From assembly GCA_009843005.1 (NCBI GenBank), contig VYEH01000254.1, positions 2,696 to 11,667 of the forward strand: DNA of 8,972 nucleotides, given 5' to 3'. The notes under the pieces are model-generated. The model did not search any database. It was not told the DNA's origin and saw only the letters and a list, made by a program, of their open reading frames with translations. This document shows, in pieces, positions 1 to 6,195 of the stretch. The translations under genes and the position numbers were made by a program. This DNA comes from Pseudomonadota bacterium. Its GTDB lineage: Bacteria; Pseudomonadota; Gammaproteobacteria; Steroidobacterales; Rariloculaceae. How positions within the stretch are numbered: the stretch's first letter is position 1; each line of letters begins with the position of its first letter.

Positions 1-1167
1 CGTTGCTTCCAGGTTGTTGATGTCCTGCAGCGCCGCATCCCAGAAGGTTGCCACATGCCCGTAGTGCGAGATCAGCTCGGAGAAGTTTCTCGACGGCTGG
101 TAGTGGCAGTCGATCTCGAAGCGCATCCTGTCGTAGGCCAATGGCCAGTACTGATAAACGAGGTACCAGTTGGGATAGTAGAACTGGATTTGAATGTTGG
201 GAAAGATGAAGTGGCTGCTCGTTCCCCAGTCGTCCGTATGGATCGGGTTTGCGGCCGGCGGCAGCCGCGTCAGATCCTCCGCCGCCGGGTACTGGGGGCC
301 GGTGCCCGTGCACTGCGATATTCGTTCGATATCGGTCACGAACAGGCCTTGGGGATTGCGCGGCGAGATGTAGAAGCCATGCTGCCCGACCAGGGCCATC
401 GTCTTGACATGCATGGCCTGCAGCGCATCGAAATCCATCTTCTGCAGATAGGGAAATGCCTCCTTGTGAACGTACACGCCATGGTAGATCTCGTTGAACG
501 CATCCATGAGGCCCTTCCAGTTGCACTGCGTCACGCCCCGCGCCACAAAACGCTCCGTGAGTTTTTCGAAGGGCCAGGCGAAACCCTCCCAGTAGTAGTC
601 GCCGAGGAATTCCCTGAGCGTCTGCTCCGGCCCGCCCGGATTCATGTTGACGAACAGGAAGCCGTTCCAGGAAGCGAGGGGGATTTCCGCCAGCGCGAGC
701 TCCTTGCCTTGGTCGACGAACCAGGATCTCCGGTCGGTGAGAACCTCGAGTTTCCCGTCGGTGCCGTAACCGAGGCCGTGGTACTTGCAGTAGAAGCGGT
801 TGCAAACCCCTTCGATAGGTTCTCCGGGATCGTCTTTCCAGACAAGCTTGTTGCCCCGGTGCGGACAAACATTGTAGAAAGCCCGTACATTGCCGTCGTG
901 GCCATGCACGACAATGATCGAGTTCCGGAGAACCTCGTACTCCTTGGTGAAGAACTGCCCAGGCCGGTCAACCCATTCGGCCCGGCCCGCATAGAGCCAG
1001 CTACGGCGGAACACGGCTTCCCGTTCGAGTTCGTAGAACTCCGGGGAGGTCATGCTCTCGTAGCTGACCCGGGACTGATCTATGTCCGGATACTTGTCGG
1101 TCCATTTCTCATCCAGCTCTTTCGCCAACACGGTCGGGTCGATGCCGACCGAATAGATCTCAGACAT
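1..1167 (-). CDS. Rieske non-heme iron aromatic ring-hydroxylating oxygenase, alpha (catalytic) subunit; 3' end beyond window
   Basis: Catalytic subunit of a Rieske oxygenase, which uses electrons from a reductase/ferredoxin to activate O2 and hydroxylate a ring or C-H bond in the cytoplasm. 389 codons are visible. The [2Fe-2S] ligands are C101-P-H103 and C127-K-Y-H130. The mononuclear iron site is NWKGLMDAFNEIYHGVYVH (residues 216-234), giving H229 and H234, with D382 in QDINN as the likely third ligand. The spacer between the two Rieske half-motifs is 23 residues, longer than the usual 15-17, and holds an extra Cys (C122). Glu226 sits where many dioxygenases have the bridging Asp. I recall both traits from a DAFxExYH-type subfamily. 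The ATG at 1167 follows a strong GGAAGGAGT site. It lies downstream of the 113-residue gene at 1236-1577, probably in one transcript. No reductase, ferredoxin or beta subunit is in the window. The substrate is unknown. Confidence 0.95.
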   Translation of the reverse strand, partial: MSEIYSVGIDPTVLAKELDEKWTDKYPDIDQSRVSYESMTSPEFYELEREAVFRRSWLYAGRAEWVDRPGQFFTKEYEVLRNSIIVVHGHDGNVRAFYNVCPHRGNKLVWKDDPGEPIEGVCNRFYCKYHGLGYGTDGKLEVLTDRRSWFVDQGKELALAEIPLASWNGFLFVNMNPGGPEQTLREFLGDYYWEGFAWPFEKLTERFVARGVTQCNWKGLMDAFNEIYHGVYVHKEAFPYLQKMDFDALQAMHVKTMALVGQHGFYISPRNPQGLFVTDIERISQCTGTGPQYPAAEDLTRLPPAANPIHTDDWGTSSHFIFPNIQIQFYYPNWYLVYQYWPLAYDRMRFEIDCHYQPSRNFSELISHYGHVATFWDAALQDINNLEAT

Positions 1168-1171
1168 TTGC

Positions 1172-1180
1172 ACTCCTTCC
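1172..1180 (-). promoter_or_regulatory. Ribosome binding site of the Rieske oxygenase gene
   Basis: On the minus strand GGAAGGAGT lies 4 bases before the ATG at 1167, a near-ideal Shine-Dalgarno match. It fixes the start of the oxygenase and supports the minus strand over the long plus-strand frame covering the same bases. Confidence 0.8.
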
Positions 1181-1215
1181 GCTAAACCGCGGCGTCTGCT
1201 GGATACTCACCCGCT

Positions 1216-1233
1216 GGCACCGGGCCCGGTGCC
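1216..1233. repeat. Perfect 18-bp palindrome between the small ORF and the Rieske gene
   Basis: GGCACCGGGCCCGGTGCC reads the same on both strands. It begins just past the stop codon of the 113-residue gene and lies about 50 bp upstream of the oxygenase start. As RNA it could form a 7-bp G/C-rich stem with a GGCC tetraloop. Neither direction is followed by a T-run, so a classic intrinsic terminator is not supported. It could be an mRNA stabiliser or processing hairpin that sets the ratio of the two proteins, or a dimeric-protein binding site. Confidence 0.6.
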
Positions 1234-1235
1234 GG

Positions 1236-1577
1236 TCACATCTTCGGTTCGAGGACAACATCAAACATGCGATGGCCGGCATCAGGCACGGCTGGCTGCT
1301 TGTAGATCTCAACGGACTGGGCCACGATCGTGTAGGCGAACATGAGGCGTGCTAGGCACCGGTCGTTATCCGTGTAATCGTCGAAGCTACGGGCGTCGAG
1401 CCAGGACTTGATATCCTCGGCGCGCGTGACCATGGCATCGTTGAATGCCTGCATGTCGTCCATGGAACTCGAGAGCCTCGCGGCATAACGGCTGTTGATG
1501 TCGGGTAGATCCCATTTTTCGACAAACGGCTCAAGTTCCGCGAACCGTTGGGGCAATAGAGTGGCAGGCATGTCCAT
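1236..1577 (-). CDS. Small conserved-looking protein of unknown function, possible accessory to the Rieske oxygenase
   Basis: 113 residues with no signal peptide or membrane segment. It looks mostly helical and acidic. The most motif-like parts are FAELEPFVEKWDLP near the N-terminus, RLSSSMDDMQAFNDAM in the middle and VEIYKQPAVPDAG near the C-terminus. I recall short proteins with this general pattern (FAxLEPF, then a KQPxVPDxG-like end) beside Rieske oxygenase genes, but I cannot verify this here and know of no assigned function. It contains a single Cys, so it is not a ferredoxin, and it is not recognisable as an oxygenase beta subunit, which is longer and of NTF2 fold. The start at 1577 has GAAGG four bases upstream; the ATG two codons later (1571) is an equally good choice. 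It lies 68 bp upstream of the Rieske gene on the same strand, so the two are probably co-transcribed. Confidence 0.8.
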   Translation of the reverse strand: MDMPATLLPQRFAELEPFVEKWDLPDINSRYAARLSSSMDDMQAFNDAMVTRAEDIKSWLDARSFDDYTDNDRCLARLMFAYTIVAQSVEIYKQPAVPDAGHRMFDVVLEPKM

Positions 1578-1640
1578 TTTCCTTCAGAGCCAGCACTCAC
1601 CCGAAAGTCGAAGCTGGCAACGTCCATAAGACCCTCGTCT

Positions 1641-1676
1641 ATTGAAAGGATAACTGTAGATGAAGTAGCATTCAAT
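1641..1676. promoter_or_regulatory. Inverted ATTGAA/TTCAAT arms in the divergent promoter region
   Basis: ATTGAA (1641-1646) and TTCAAT (1671-1676) form a 6-bp inverted repeat with arm centres 30 bp apart, about three helical turns. The arms coincide with the -35 element of the leftward promoter and with a weak rightward one (TTGAAA 1642-1647, then TAGCAT 1666-1671 at 18 bp). They may simply be the two promoters' -35 boxes, or a site for a dimeric regulator controlling both directions. No regulator gene is in the window. Confidence 0.25.
1647..1675 (-). promoter_or_regulatory. Candidate sigma70 promoter for the small ORF-Rieske transcript
   Basis: On the minus strand TTGAAT (1675-1670) and TATCCT (1652-1647) are separated by exactly 17 bases, and each matches four of six consensus positions. 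Transcription would start near 1640, about 60 bases before the 113-residue gene. The region is clearly more AT-rich than the flanking genes, as expected for a promoter. Confidence 0.45.
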
Positions 1677-1721
1677 GGGTTTTTCCAGAATTCAGTATCT
1701 AAGCAGACGGGGACTGCCGCC

Positions 1722-3380
1722 TTGAACCCACGCACCGACCTCGATCCGTTGCACTTCGAAGTTCCGGATCACACGAACTGGTCGCGCAACAACATCGCCG
1801 AAGCACTCCCGGGAGTTTGTACGGCACTCGGCTTCACGTTCTGGTTTGAGCCCAACAACCTCGGTGTGCTCAGGGGGTTCCGCGCGGTCGGCGCCTGTGA
1901 CCGATTCGAAGTCAAAATGCCGGAACGGCCGGAGGAGTTCTTGTTTGGCGCATTCTTCGGCCAGGCGGCCATCAACCTCAGCGCGCAACAGCCGTTCTTC
2001 GACCGGGTGCCCATGTTCTCCAGGAGCGCGATGGAAGAGGTCATGTTGAGCGGGGAAGGCGATGGCGCCGCCGCCAAATCGCGCTGGCATACTCTCCGGT
2101 TCGAAGCGCCTCGCCTCGCCAGAATGATCTGGACAGCACTCGGCCTGCCCCGAAAACAGGCCGCACTGCGCTTGCTCACTGAACGTTGGTGGACTCTTGC
2201 GGTGGGCGACGAAAAGCCTCGGACGATAGAAGGCGCGGTGCGGACGATCGTCGAAGCCCACGACCGCTTCGTAGGGATCATGGAGATCCACATGGCAACT
2301 GGCCTGATCATGGGTTTGCTATACGCCCGGCTGGCGCGGCTTGCGGCAATGGCTGGGCACCCGGGATTCGAAACGAAGCTGGTAACCGGCGCCAGCGGAA
2401 TCGACGAAACAGAGGTGCTCAACGGTCTCTGGAAGGTGGCGCACGACCAGGCGGGCCTGGATGATTTCATCGGGCGTTACGGGTTCCACGGAACTGCGGA
2501 GGGACAAATATCCGAGCCCTCGTGGCGCGAAGACCCTTCCCTGCTTGAGAGCCTGATCGATGAAATGCGAAGAAGACCGGAGGATCAATCGCCCGTCGGC
2601 CTGCAGCGGGCGCGGGAACGGTCAAGGTCCGAAGCGGAACAGGCCTTTCTGGAGCCGCTCCCCATCACCCAGCGCCTGAAGGCGAGATTCGTCGTTGTCC
2701 TCACCCGGCGCTTTGTGCAGTTGCGCGAAACCAGCAAGGCCAGCTTCCTGCGACTTATCGACGCAGCGCGATGCGCAGCCAGGGAGTTGGGGAATCAATT
2801 GGAGCAAGAGGGCGTGCTGGATTCCGCCCAGGACATACACCACCTGACCTTGCCAGAGATCGCAGACCCGAGGCTTTGCGACAACCCGCCTGCCCTGCGC
2901 GAGAAGATCGCTGGCCGCATCGCGCAACGAGAGAAGTATCTGCATGTTGAACTGCCCTTTAACTTCAGCGGCGTACCGACACCGCTCAAGGCGCAAACGC
3001 TCAAGCAGAAACCGGACGAGACCAAGCCGGGCGACGCCGAACCGGACCAAACCGGAATACCCAAAACCCTCAATGGCATGGGCGTGAGCCCCGGCGTCAT
3101 CCAAGGGCGCGTCCGCGTGCTGACCGGCCCGACCGGCGACGCCCGCATGGAATCGGGGGAAATCCTGGTATGTCCCACAACGGATCCCAGTTGGGCAGGA
3201 TTGCTCATGCTGGCGTCCGGTGCGGTCGTGGACATGGGCGGCTCGCTCAGTCACGGCGCCGTGGTAGCCCGTGAACTAGGCATCCCGTGCGTCATGAACA
3301 CCGGCAACGGCAGCAAGATGCTGCGCACCGGCGACACCGTGCGCGTGGACGGATCGACCGGGGTCGTCGAAGTGCTCTAG
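1722..3380 (+). CDS. PEP-utilising/phosphohistidine swivelling-domain protein lacking the ATP-grasp domain (rifampin phosphotransferase or phenylphosphate synthase-like)
   Basis: 552 residues. The N-terminus carries WSRNNIAEALPG (20-31), resembling the start of the substrate domain of rifampin phosphotransferases. A mostly helical domain of about 400 residues follows, then a charged proline-rich linker (about 424-448) and a C-terminal swivelling domain (about 449-552) with GGSLSHGAVVARELGIPCV. H511 in LSHG is the predicted phosphorylated histidine. The family moves a phosphoryl group from ATP, via this His, to an acceptor. Here there is neither the roughly 310-residue N-terminal ATP-binding domain nor a pyruvate/PEP TIM barrel, so an ATP-grasp partner protein would be needed, as in phenylphosphate synthase. 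No such gene is in the window. The start is TTG at 1722, the only usable start codon between the promoter region and the conserved N-terminal motif, with GGGGA 8 bases upstream. It stands alone on the plus strand between leftward genes. Acceptor unknown. Confidence 0.85.
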   Translation: MNPRTDLDPLHFEVPDHTNWSRNNIAEALPGVCTALGFTFWFEPNNLGVLRGFRAVGACDRFEVKMPERPEEFLFGAFFGQAAINLSAQQPFFDRVPMFSRSAMEEVMLSGEGDGAAAKSRWHTLRFEAPRLARMIWTALGLPRKQAALRLLTERWWTLAVGDEKPRTIEGAVRTIVEAHDRFVGIMEIHMATGLIMGLLYARLARLAAMAGHPGFETKLVTGASGIDETEVLNGLWKVAHDQAGLDDFIGRYGFHGTAEGQISEPSWREDPSLLESLIDEMRRRPEDQSPVGLQRARERSRSEAEQAFLEPLPITQRLKARFVVVLTRRFVQLRETSKASFLRLIDAARCAARELGNQLEQEGVLDSAQDIHHLTLPEIADPRLCDNPPALREKIAGRIAQREKYLHVELPFNFSGVPTPLKAQTLKQKPDETKPGDAEPDQTGIPKTLNGMGVSPGVIQGRVRVLTGPTGDARMESGEILVCPTTDPSWAGLLMLASGAVVDMGGSLSHGAVVARELGIPCVMNTGNGSKMLRTGDTVRVDGSTGVVEVL

Positions 3381-5038
3381 GGCTCGTTGACCCGCAACGC
3401 AGCCCGTGCGGCGCGGCGCCCGGAGAAGATCGTATCGGCGATCGACAGCCCGCTGAAATTGCTCTCCGAGCAGACACCCAAAGCCGTGCGGCCGGCAGCG
3501 TAAAGCCCGCCGATCACCGTGCCGTCCGCGCGGGTGACGCCACCGGTGTCTTCGTCGACGGTCAGGCCGCCGTAGGGCATGGCGCCGGAGAACGACCACT
3601 TGTTACGCATCGACATGTTGAGCGCAACGTATGGCGGTGAGTCGAGTGGCTCGATATGCACCGGCAGCTTGCCGTGCTCGGGATCCTCGCCCTGAGCCGC
3701 GCATCGATTGTAGTCGTCGATGGTCTGGCGCAGTCCCGCCCCGTCCACACCGCAGCGCTCCGCCAGCGCTTCGATGGTGCGGGCACGCTTGGTCCCACCC
3801 ACCAAGATGTTGATGAGCGCCGGCAGGCCCCACCAGGACAATGCAGTCTTCAGTGGCCAGAGCAGTTGCTTGAGGCCCTTGCGGAACACGCGACGGTCGA
3901 GAATCAGCCAAGCTAGTCCTAGCTGGCTCTGCTCGGAGGTAATGCAGCCGACATTGCCCAAGTAGGCATCCTCCGCGATGTAGCGCTTGCCCTCGGCGTT
4001 GACCAGCACGCCGTAAACGAAGGTCTCCGGCGGCGAGACTGGCTTGGTGACAAACAGCCGGTCCATATGGCTGAGCGCGCCGCCGACGGTGGTGCCGAGT
4101 TCAATGCCGCTGCCGTCGCAACCCATCGATCCCCCGCGCACGATCTCTCGATAGACTTCCCGGATGATCGGCCGATAGCGGCTGAAGAGTTCAAGGTTGT
4201 AGTTGTAACCTCCCGCCGCCAACACCACGCCACGGCGGGCTCGGATTGGCTGCCGGTCGCCGTCCACGCGCTGCTCGAATTCCCGGCAAGCGGCGATGGC
4301 TCGTTCGGCGGTTTCCCCGTTGCCCATCTTGTAGGGGTTGACGCGGCGGAACAATGCCTCGTGCTCCGCTTGGCTCTCCTTGGGTATGGCCTGAACTTCC
4401 ACGCCCAGTACCCGATCGTACCCATCCACGATCAGACGGCGCACCGGCGCGTGGGGCATGAAGCGAACACCGCCCTGCAACGCTGCATCCTTCAGGGGGG
4501 CGAAGTAGTTGTGGCCGGTGGGGCCCTTGCCGACCGTGCGGTGACCCCTCGGAGCGACTCTGGCTGCCTCGCCCCTGAATTTCTCCATTCCGGAGTAGTA
4601 AAGGAAGAAGCCGTCTGGCGGATAGGCAATGCGCTCGCCAAAAAAAGCGGAGCCGAAACGAACACCGAACTGCTCCAACCATTCGATGTTCTCGTTACTC
4701 GACTCGCAGAAGCGCCGTAGCGTATCGTCGCGAACCGGAACGCCTTCGAACGACAGGTACTTGAACATCTCCTCAGCGGTGTCGCTGAAGCCCGCTTCCC
4801 GCTGGTGACGGGTGCCGCCGGCATAGACGACGCCTCCGCTCATCGCCGTGGCGCCTCCGCCGGTGAATCGGTCCACGGCTAGCACGCTCGCCCCCGACTG
4901 CACCGCTTCGAGTGCCGCCACGACCCCGGCGCCGCCGAAGCCGACGATCACGAGATCCGCCTCATCCGTCCAAGCTAGCGAGTCTGGGTTCTCGACCACC
5001 CTCGGCATTTCCACATTGGCCGTAAACGCATGGTTCAT
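3377..5038 (-). CDS. FAD-dependent dehydrogenase of the fumarate reductase/3-ketosteroid dehydrogenase-like family
   Basis: 553 residues, typical family length. The N-terminal Rossmann fold has the FAD motif G33-F-G35-G-A-G38, with D56 closing the second strand, then GGGATAMSGGVVYAGGT, a flavin-contact segment. NAEGKRYIAED matches the GxRFxxE-type motif of fumarate reductase flavoproteins. The C-terminus, from G511, has GLYAAGRTALGV and SNFSGLSIADTIFSGRRA, the second FAD-binding segment. Residues 389-415 are hydrophobic with three Trp and may contact membrane or a hydrophobic substrate. Members insert or reduce a C=C bond next to a carbonyl. The SGGVVYAGGT and SGLSIAD signatures look closer to 3-oxo-5-alpha-steroid-4-dehydrogenase-like proteins than to classic KstD, but substrate is inference. 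Its ATG overlaps the upstream SDR stop (ATGA) with GAGG at 5046-5049. Its stop overlaps the convergent gene by four bases. Confidence 0.9.
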   Translation of the reverse strand: MNHAFTANVEMPRVVENPDSLAWTDEADLVIVGFGGAGVVAALEAVQSGASVLAVDRFTGGGATAMSGGVVYAGGTRHQREAGFSDTAEEMFKYLSFEGVPVRDDTLRRFCESSNENIEWLEQFGVRFGSAFFGERIAYPPDGFFLYYSGMEKFRGEAARVAPRGHRTVGKGPTGHNYFAPLKDAALQGGVRFMPHAPVRRLIVDGYDRVLGVEVQAIPKESQAEHEALFRRVNPYKMGNGETAERAIAACREFEQRVDGDRQPIRARRGVVLAAGGYNYNLELFSRYRPIIREVYREIVRGGSMGCDGSGIELGTTVGGALSHMDRLFVTKPVSPPETFVYGVLVNAEGKRYIAEDAYLGNVGCITSEQSQLGLAWLILDRRVFRKGLKQLLWPLKTALSWWGLPALINILVGGTKRARTIEALAERCGVDGAGLRQTIDDYNRCAAQGEDPEHGKLPVHIEPLDSPPYVALNMSMRNKWSFSGAMPYGGLTVDEDTGGVTRADGTVIGGLYAAGRTALGVCSESNFSGLSIADTIFSGRRAARAALRVNEP

Positions 5039-5895
5039 TCGAGAGCCTCGTCAGCCGACTCGGATGCATCGTTGAGATCGACGTCCCAGAGCCTGCGGTG
5101 CCCGGTAGGAACGCCTCGGTTCGCTGGCGACAGCCGCGACCGGCCACCGTCGACGGGCAGGGTGACGCCGGTGACGTAGGAACCGGCGGTGGAAGCCAGG
5201 TAGATCACAGCGCCCGCGACATCGTCCGGTTCGCCGACTCGCTTCAGCGGGACCGCTGCTGCTCGCCTGCTGTCCTCGTCCACGCCTGACCGGGCGGAGG
5301 AGGCGCTGCGGATCGATCCCGGTGAAACGCAGTTGACAGTGATGCCGTCCGAGGCAAACTCGTCCGCCAGGCAGCGCGCCAAGTGAGCCAACCCGGCCTT
5401 GGCGATGGAGTACGCCATAAGGGTGGGGAAGGGAACGAGCCCGGCCAGCGAACCGATCAGCACGATGCTGCCGCCGCGGTTTGCCATGTGTGGGCGAACC
5501 GCTTGGCAGAGCCGAAAATTGTTGTGCAGGTTCTTGGTCAGAATGCGCTCAAAGAGGTCTGTAGGCGTATGCGCGGACGGTCCTACGAAGGGTAGTATGG
5601 CGGCATTCGCAACGAGGACGTCTATTCCATCGAAGAGTTCGGCCGCGCGTTCGGCGAGCTGCTCGATTTGCTCCAGGCTTTCGATGTCGCAGGCGACTCC
5701 GTGTGCGATCCGCACACCGTTCTTCCCGTAGCCTTCATCGAGTTCCGCCGCCACTTTGTCGCAAGCGACCTGATGTCGGCTCGACACCACAACCCTCGCG
5801 CCGTGCTCGGCAAGCCGTTCGACAGTTCCGCGGCCGATGCCCTTGGTGGCTCCCGTCACCACGGCCACCTTGTTCGACAAGTCAAACAGAGACAT
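5035..5895 (-). CDS. Short-chain dehydrogenase/reductase (SDR, classical type) with C-terminal extension
   Basis: 286 residues. NAD(P)(H)-dependent oxidoreductase acting on an alcohol/ketone, cytoplasmic. Visible motifs are the cofactor loop TGATKGIG (14-21), NAA at 97-99, N122 in KNL, S149 in IGSLAG and YSIAK giving Y162 and K166, so the catalytic tetrad is complete. PGSI and the late VDGG are also present. After VDGG about 35 residues remain (LSPANRGVPTGHRRLWDVDL and an acidic end), longer than the usual 250-residue family members. I chose the ATG at 5895 because GGGAGGAGT lies 5 bases upstream. A start 8 codons earlier is open but would place that site inside the gene. The stop overlaps the ATG of the flavoprotein in ATGA, so the two are translationally coupled and probably act on successive steps. 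Substrate not assignable. Confidence 0.92.
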   Translation of the reverse strand: MSLFDLSNKVAVVTGATKGIGRGTVERLAEHGARVVVSSRHQVACDKVAAELDEGYGKNGVRIAHGVACDIESLEQIEQLAERAAELFDGIDVLVANAAILPFVGPSAHTPTDLFERILTKNLHNNFRLCQAVRPHMANRGGSIVLIGSLAGLVPFPTLMAYSIAKAGLAHLARCLADEFASDGITVNCVSPGSIRSASSARSGVDEDSRRAAAVPLKRVGEPDDVAGAVIYLASTAGSYVTGVTLPVDGGRSRLSPANRGVPTGHRRLWDVDLNDASESADEALE

Positions 5896-5900
5896 GGCCG

Positions 5901-5909
5901 ACTCCTCCC
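5901..5909 (-). promoter_or_regulatory. Ribosome binding site deciding the SDR start
   Basis: GGGAGGAGT on the minus strand lies 5 bases before the ATG at 5895. It favours the MSLFDLSNK start over the open upstream ATG at 5919. Confidence 0.75.
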
Positions 5910-6085
5910 GTGAGTCCACCCTTCAAGGCGGCCACTCGATTTGCGAGCGGGCCGCTAGAGGCTGGCTTTTCTGCGACTTCCCCGCTAACTTGGTTGCGGG
6001 CGGCGGACAACCCATGCGGTGCTCCAACGAAGGCGCGCCACGCAGGCAGTTTGTACCGCCAGAGCGCAGGTTTCCACTGGTTTCC

Positions 6086-6114
6086 TTGATTGCGGGGCAA
6101 AGCTGTAACATAAG
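6086..6114 (+). promoter_or_regulatory. Candidate promoter for the acyl-CoA synthetase
   Basis: TTGATT (6086-6091) and CATAAG (6109-6114) are spaced by 17 bases, each with four of six consensus matches. Transcription would start near 6121, leaving a leader of about 75 bases. This is pattern matching only. Confidence 0.3.
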
Positions 6115-6115
6115 C

Positions 6116-6136
6116 CAACGGCCATACGGCCTGTTG
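6116..6136. repeat. Imperfect inverted repeat next to the putative transcription start
   Basis: CAACGGCC, then ATAC, then GGCCTGTTG: the arms pair over 8 bp with one bulged T. It sits immediately downstream of the candidate -10 box at 6109-6114, where a repressor operator would be expected. No regulator gene is in the window, so the role is a guess. Confidence 0.3.
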
Positions 6137-6164
6137 CGCCCGGCGACCGCCGTTTCGTCGGTCT

Positions 6165-6177
6165 GAGGCATCGCCTC
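6165..6177 (+). repeat. Small hairpin in the acyl-CoA synthetase leader
   Basis: GAGGC-ATC-GCCTC can form a 5-bp stem with a 3-base loop, 18 bases before the ATG at 6196. That gene has no clear Shine-Dalgarno site, so the hairpin could affect initiation. A short inverted repeat in GC-rich DNA can also arise by chance. Confidence 0.25.
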
Positions 6178-6195
6178 GTTAGCCTTTCCGGTTCG

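Larger units (their letters stand above)
5896..6195. other. 300-bp divergent intergenic region between the SDR-flavoprotein pair and the acyl-CoA synthetase
   Basis: No convincing gene lies here. Several open frames cross it on both strands but lack family motifs and convincing ribosome sites. It must hold the promoters for both divergent units. A rightward promoter candidate and two small inverted repeats lie in the half next to the synthetase and are listed separately. I found no clear leftward -35/-10 pair for the SDR. Confidence 0.6.

Noticed and set aside
55..1185. 376-codon plus-strand open frame
   Set aside because: It lies antisense to the Rieske gene. The minus strand carries intact Rieske and iron-binding motifs and a strong ribosome site, while the plus-strand translation has no recognisable motif.
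1216..1233. Intrinsic terminator at the palindrome
   Set aside because: The stem is strong but no T-run follows in either direction, so it is recorded as a palindrome only.
1352..1735. 127-codon minus-strand frame overlapping the 113-residue gene and the divergent promoter
   Set aside because: It is out of frame with the better-supported 113-residue gene, overlaps the start of the divergent gene, and its translation past the overlap is Arg/Ser-rich shadow sequence.
1722..3380. Phosphoenolpyruvate synthase or pyruvate phosphate dikinase
   Set aside because: Both the ATP-grasp domain and the PEP/pyruvate-binding barrel are missing, and the His motif is LSHG, not the TCHA type of PEP synthase.
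4067..4720. 217-codon plus-strand frame inside the flavoprotein gene
   Set aside because: Antisense to a gene with clear FAD motifs; no ribosome site or motif of its own.
3377..5038. Assignment as a true 3-ketosteroid-delta1-dehydrogenase (kstD)
   Set aside because: The C-terminal SGLSIADTIFSGRRA segment and lack of assignable KstD catalytic tyrosines argue for a broader KstD/fumarate-reductase-like call without a gene symbol.
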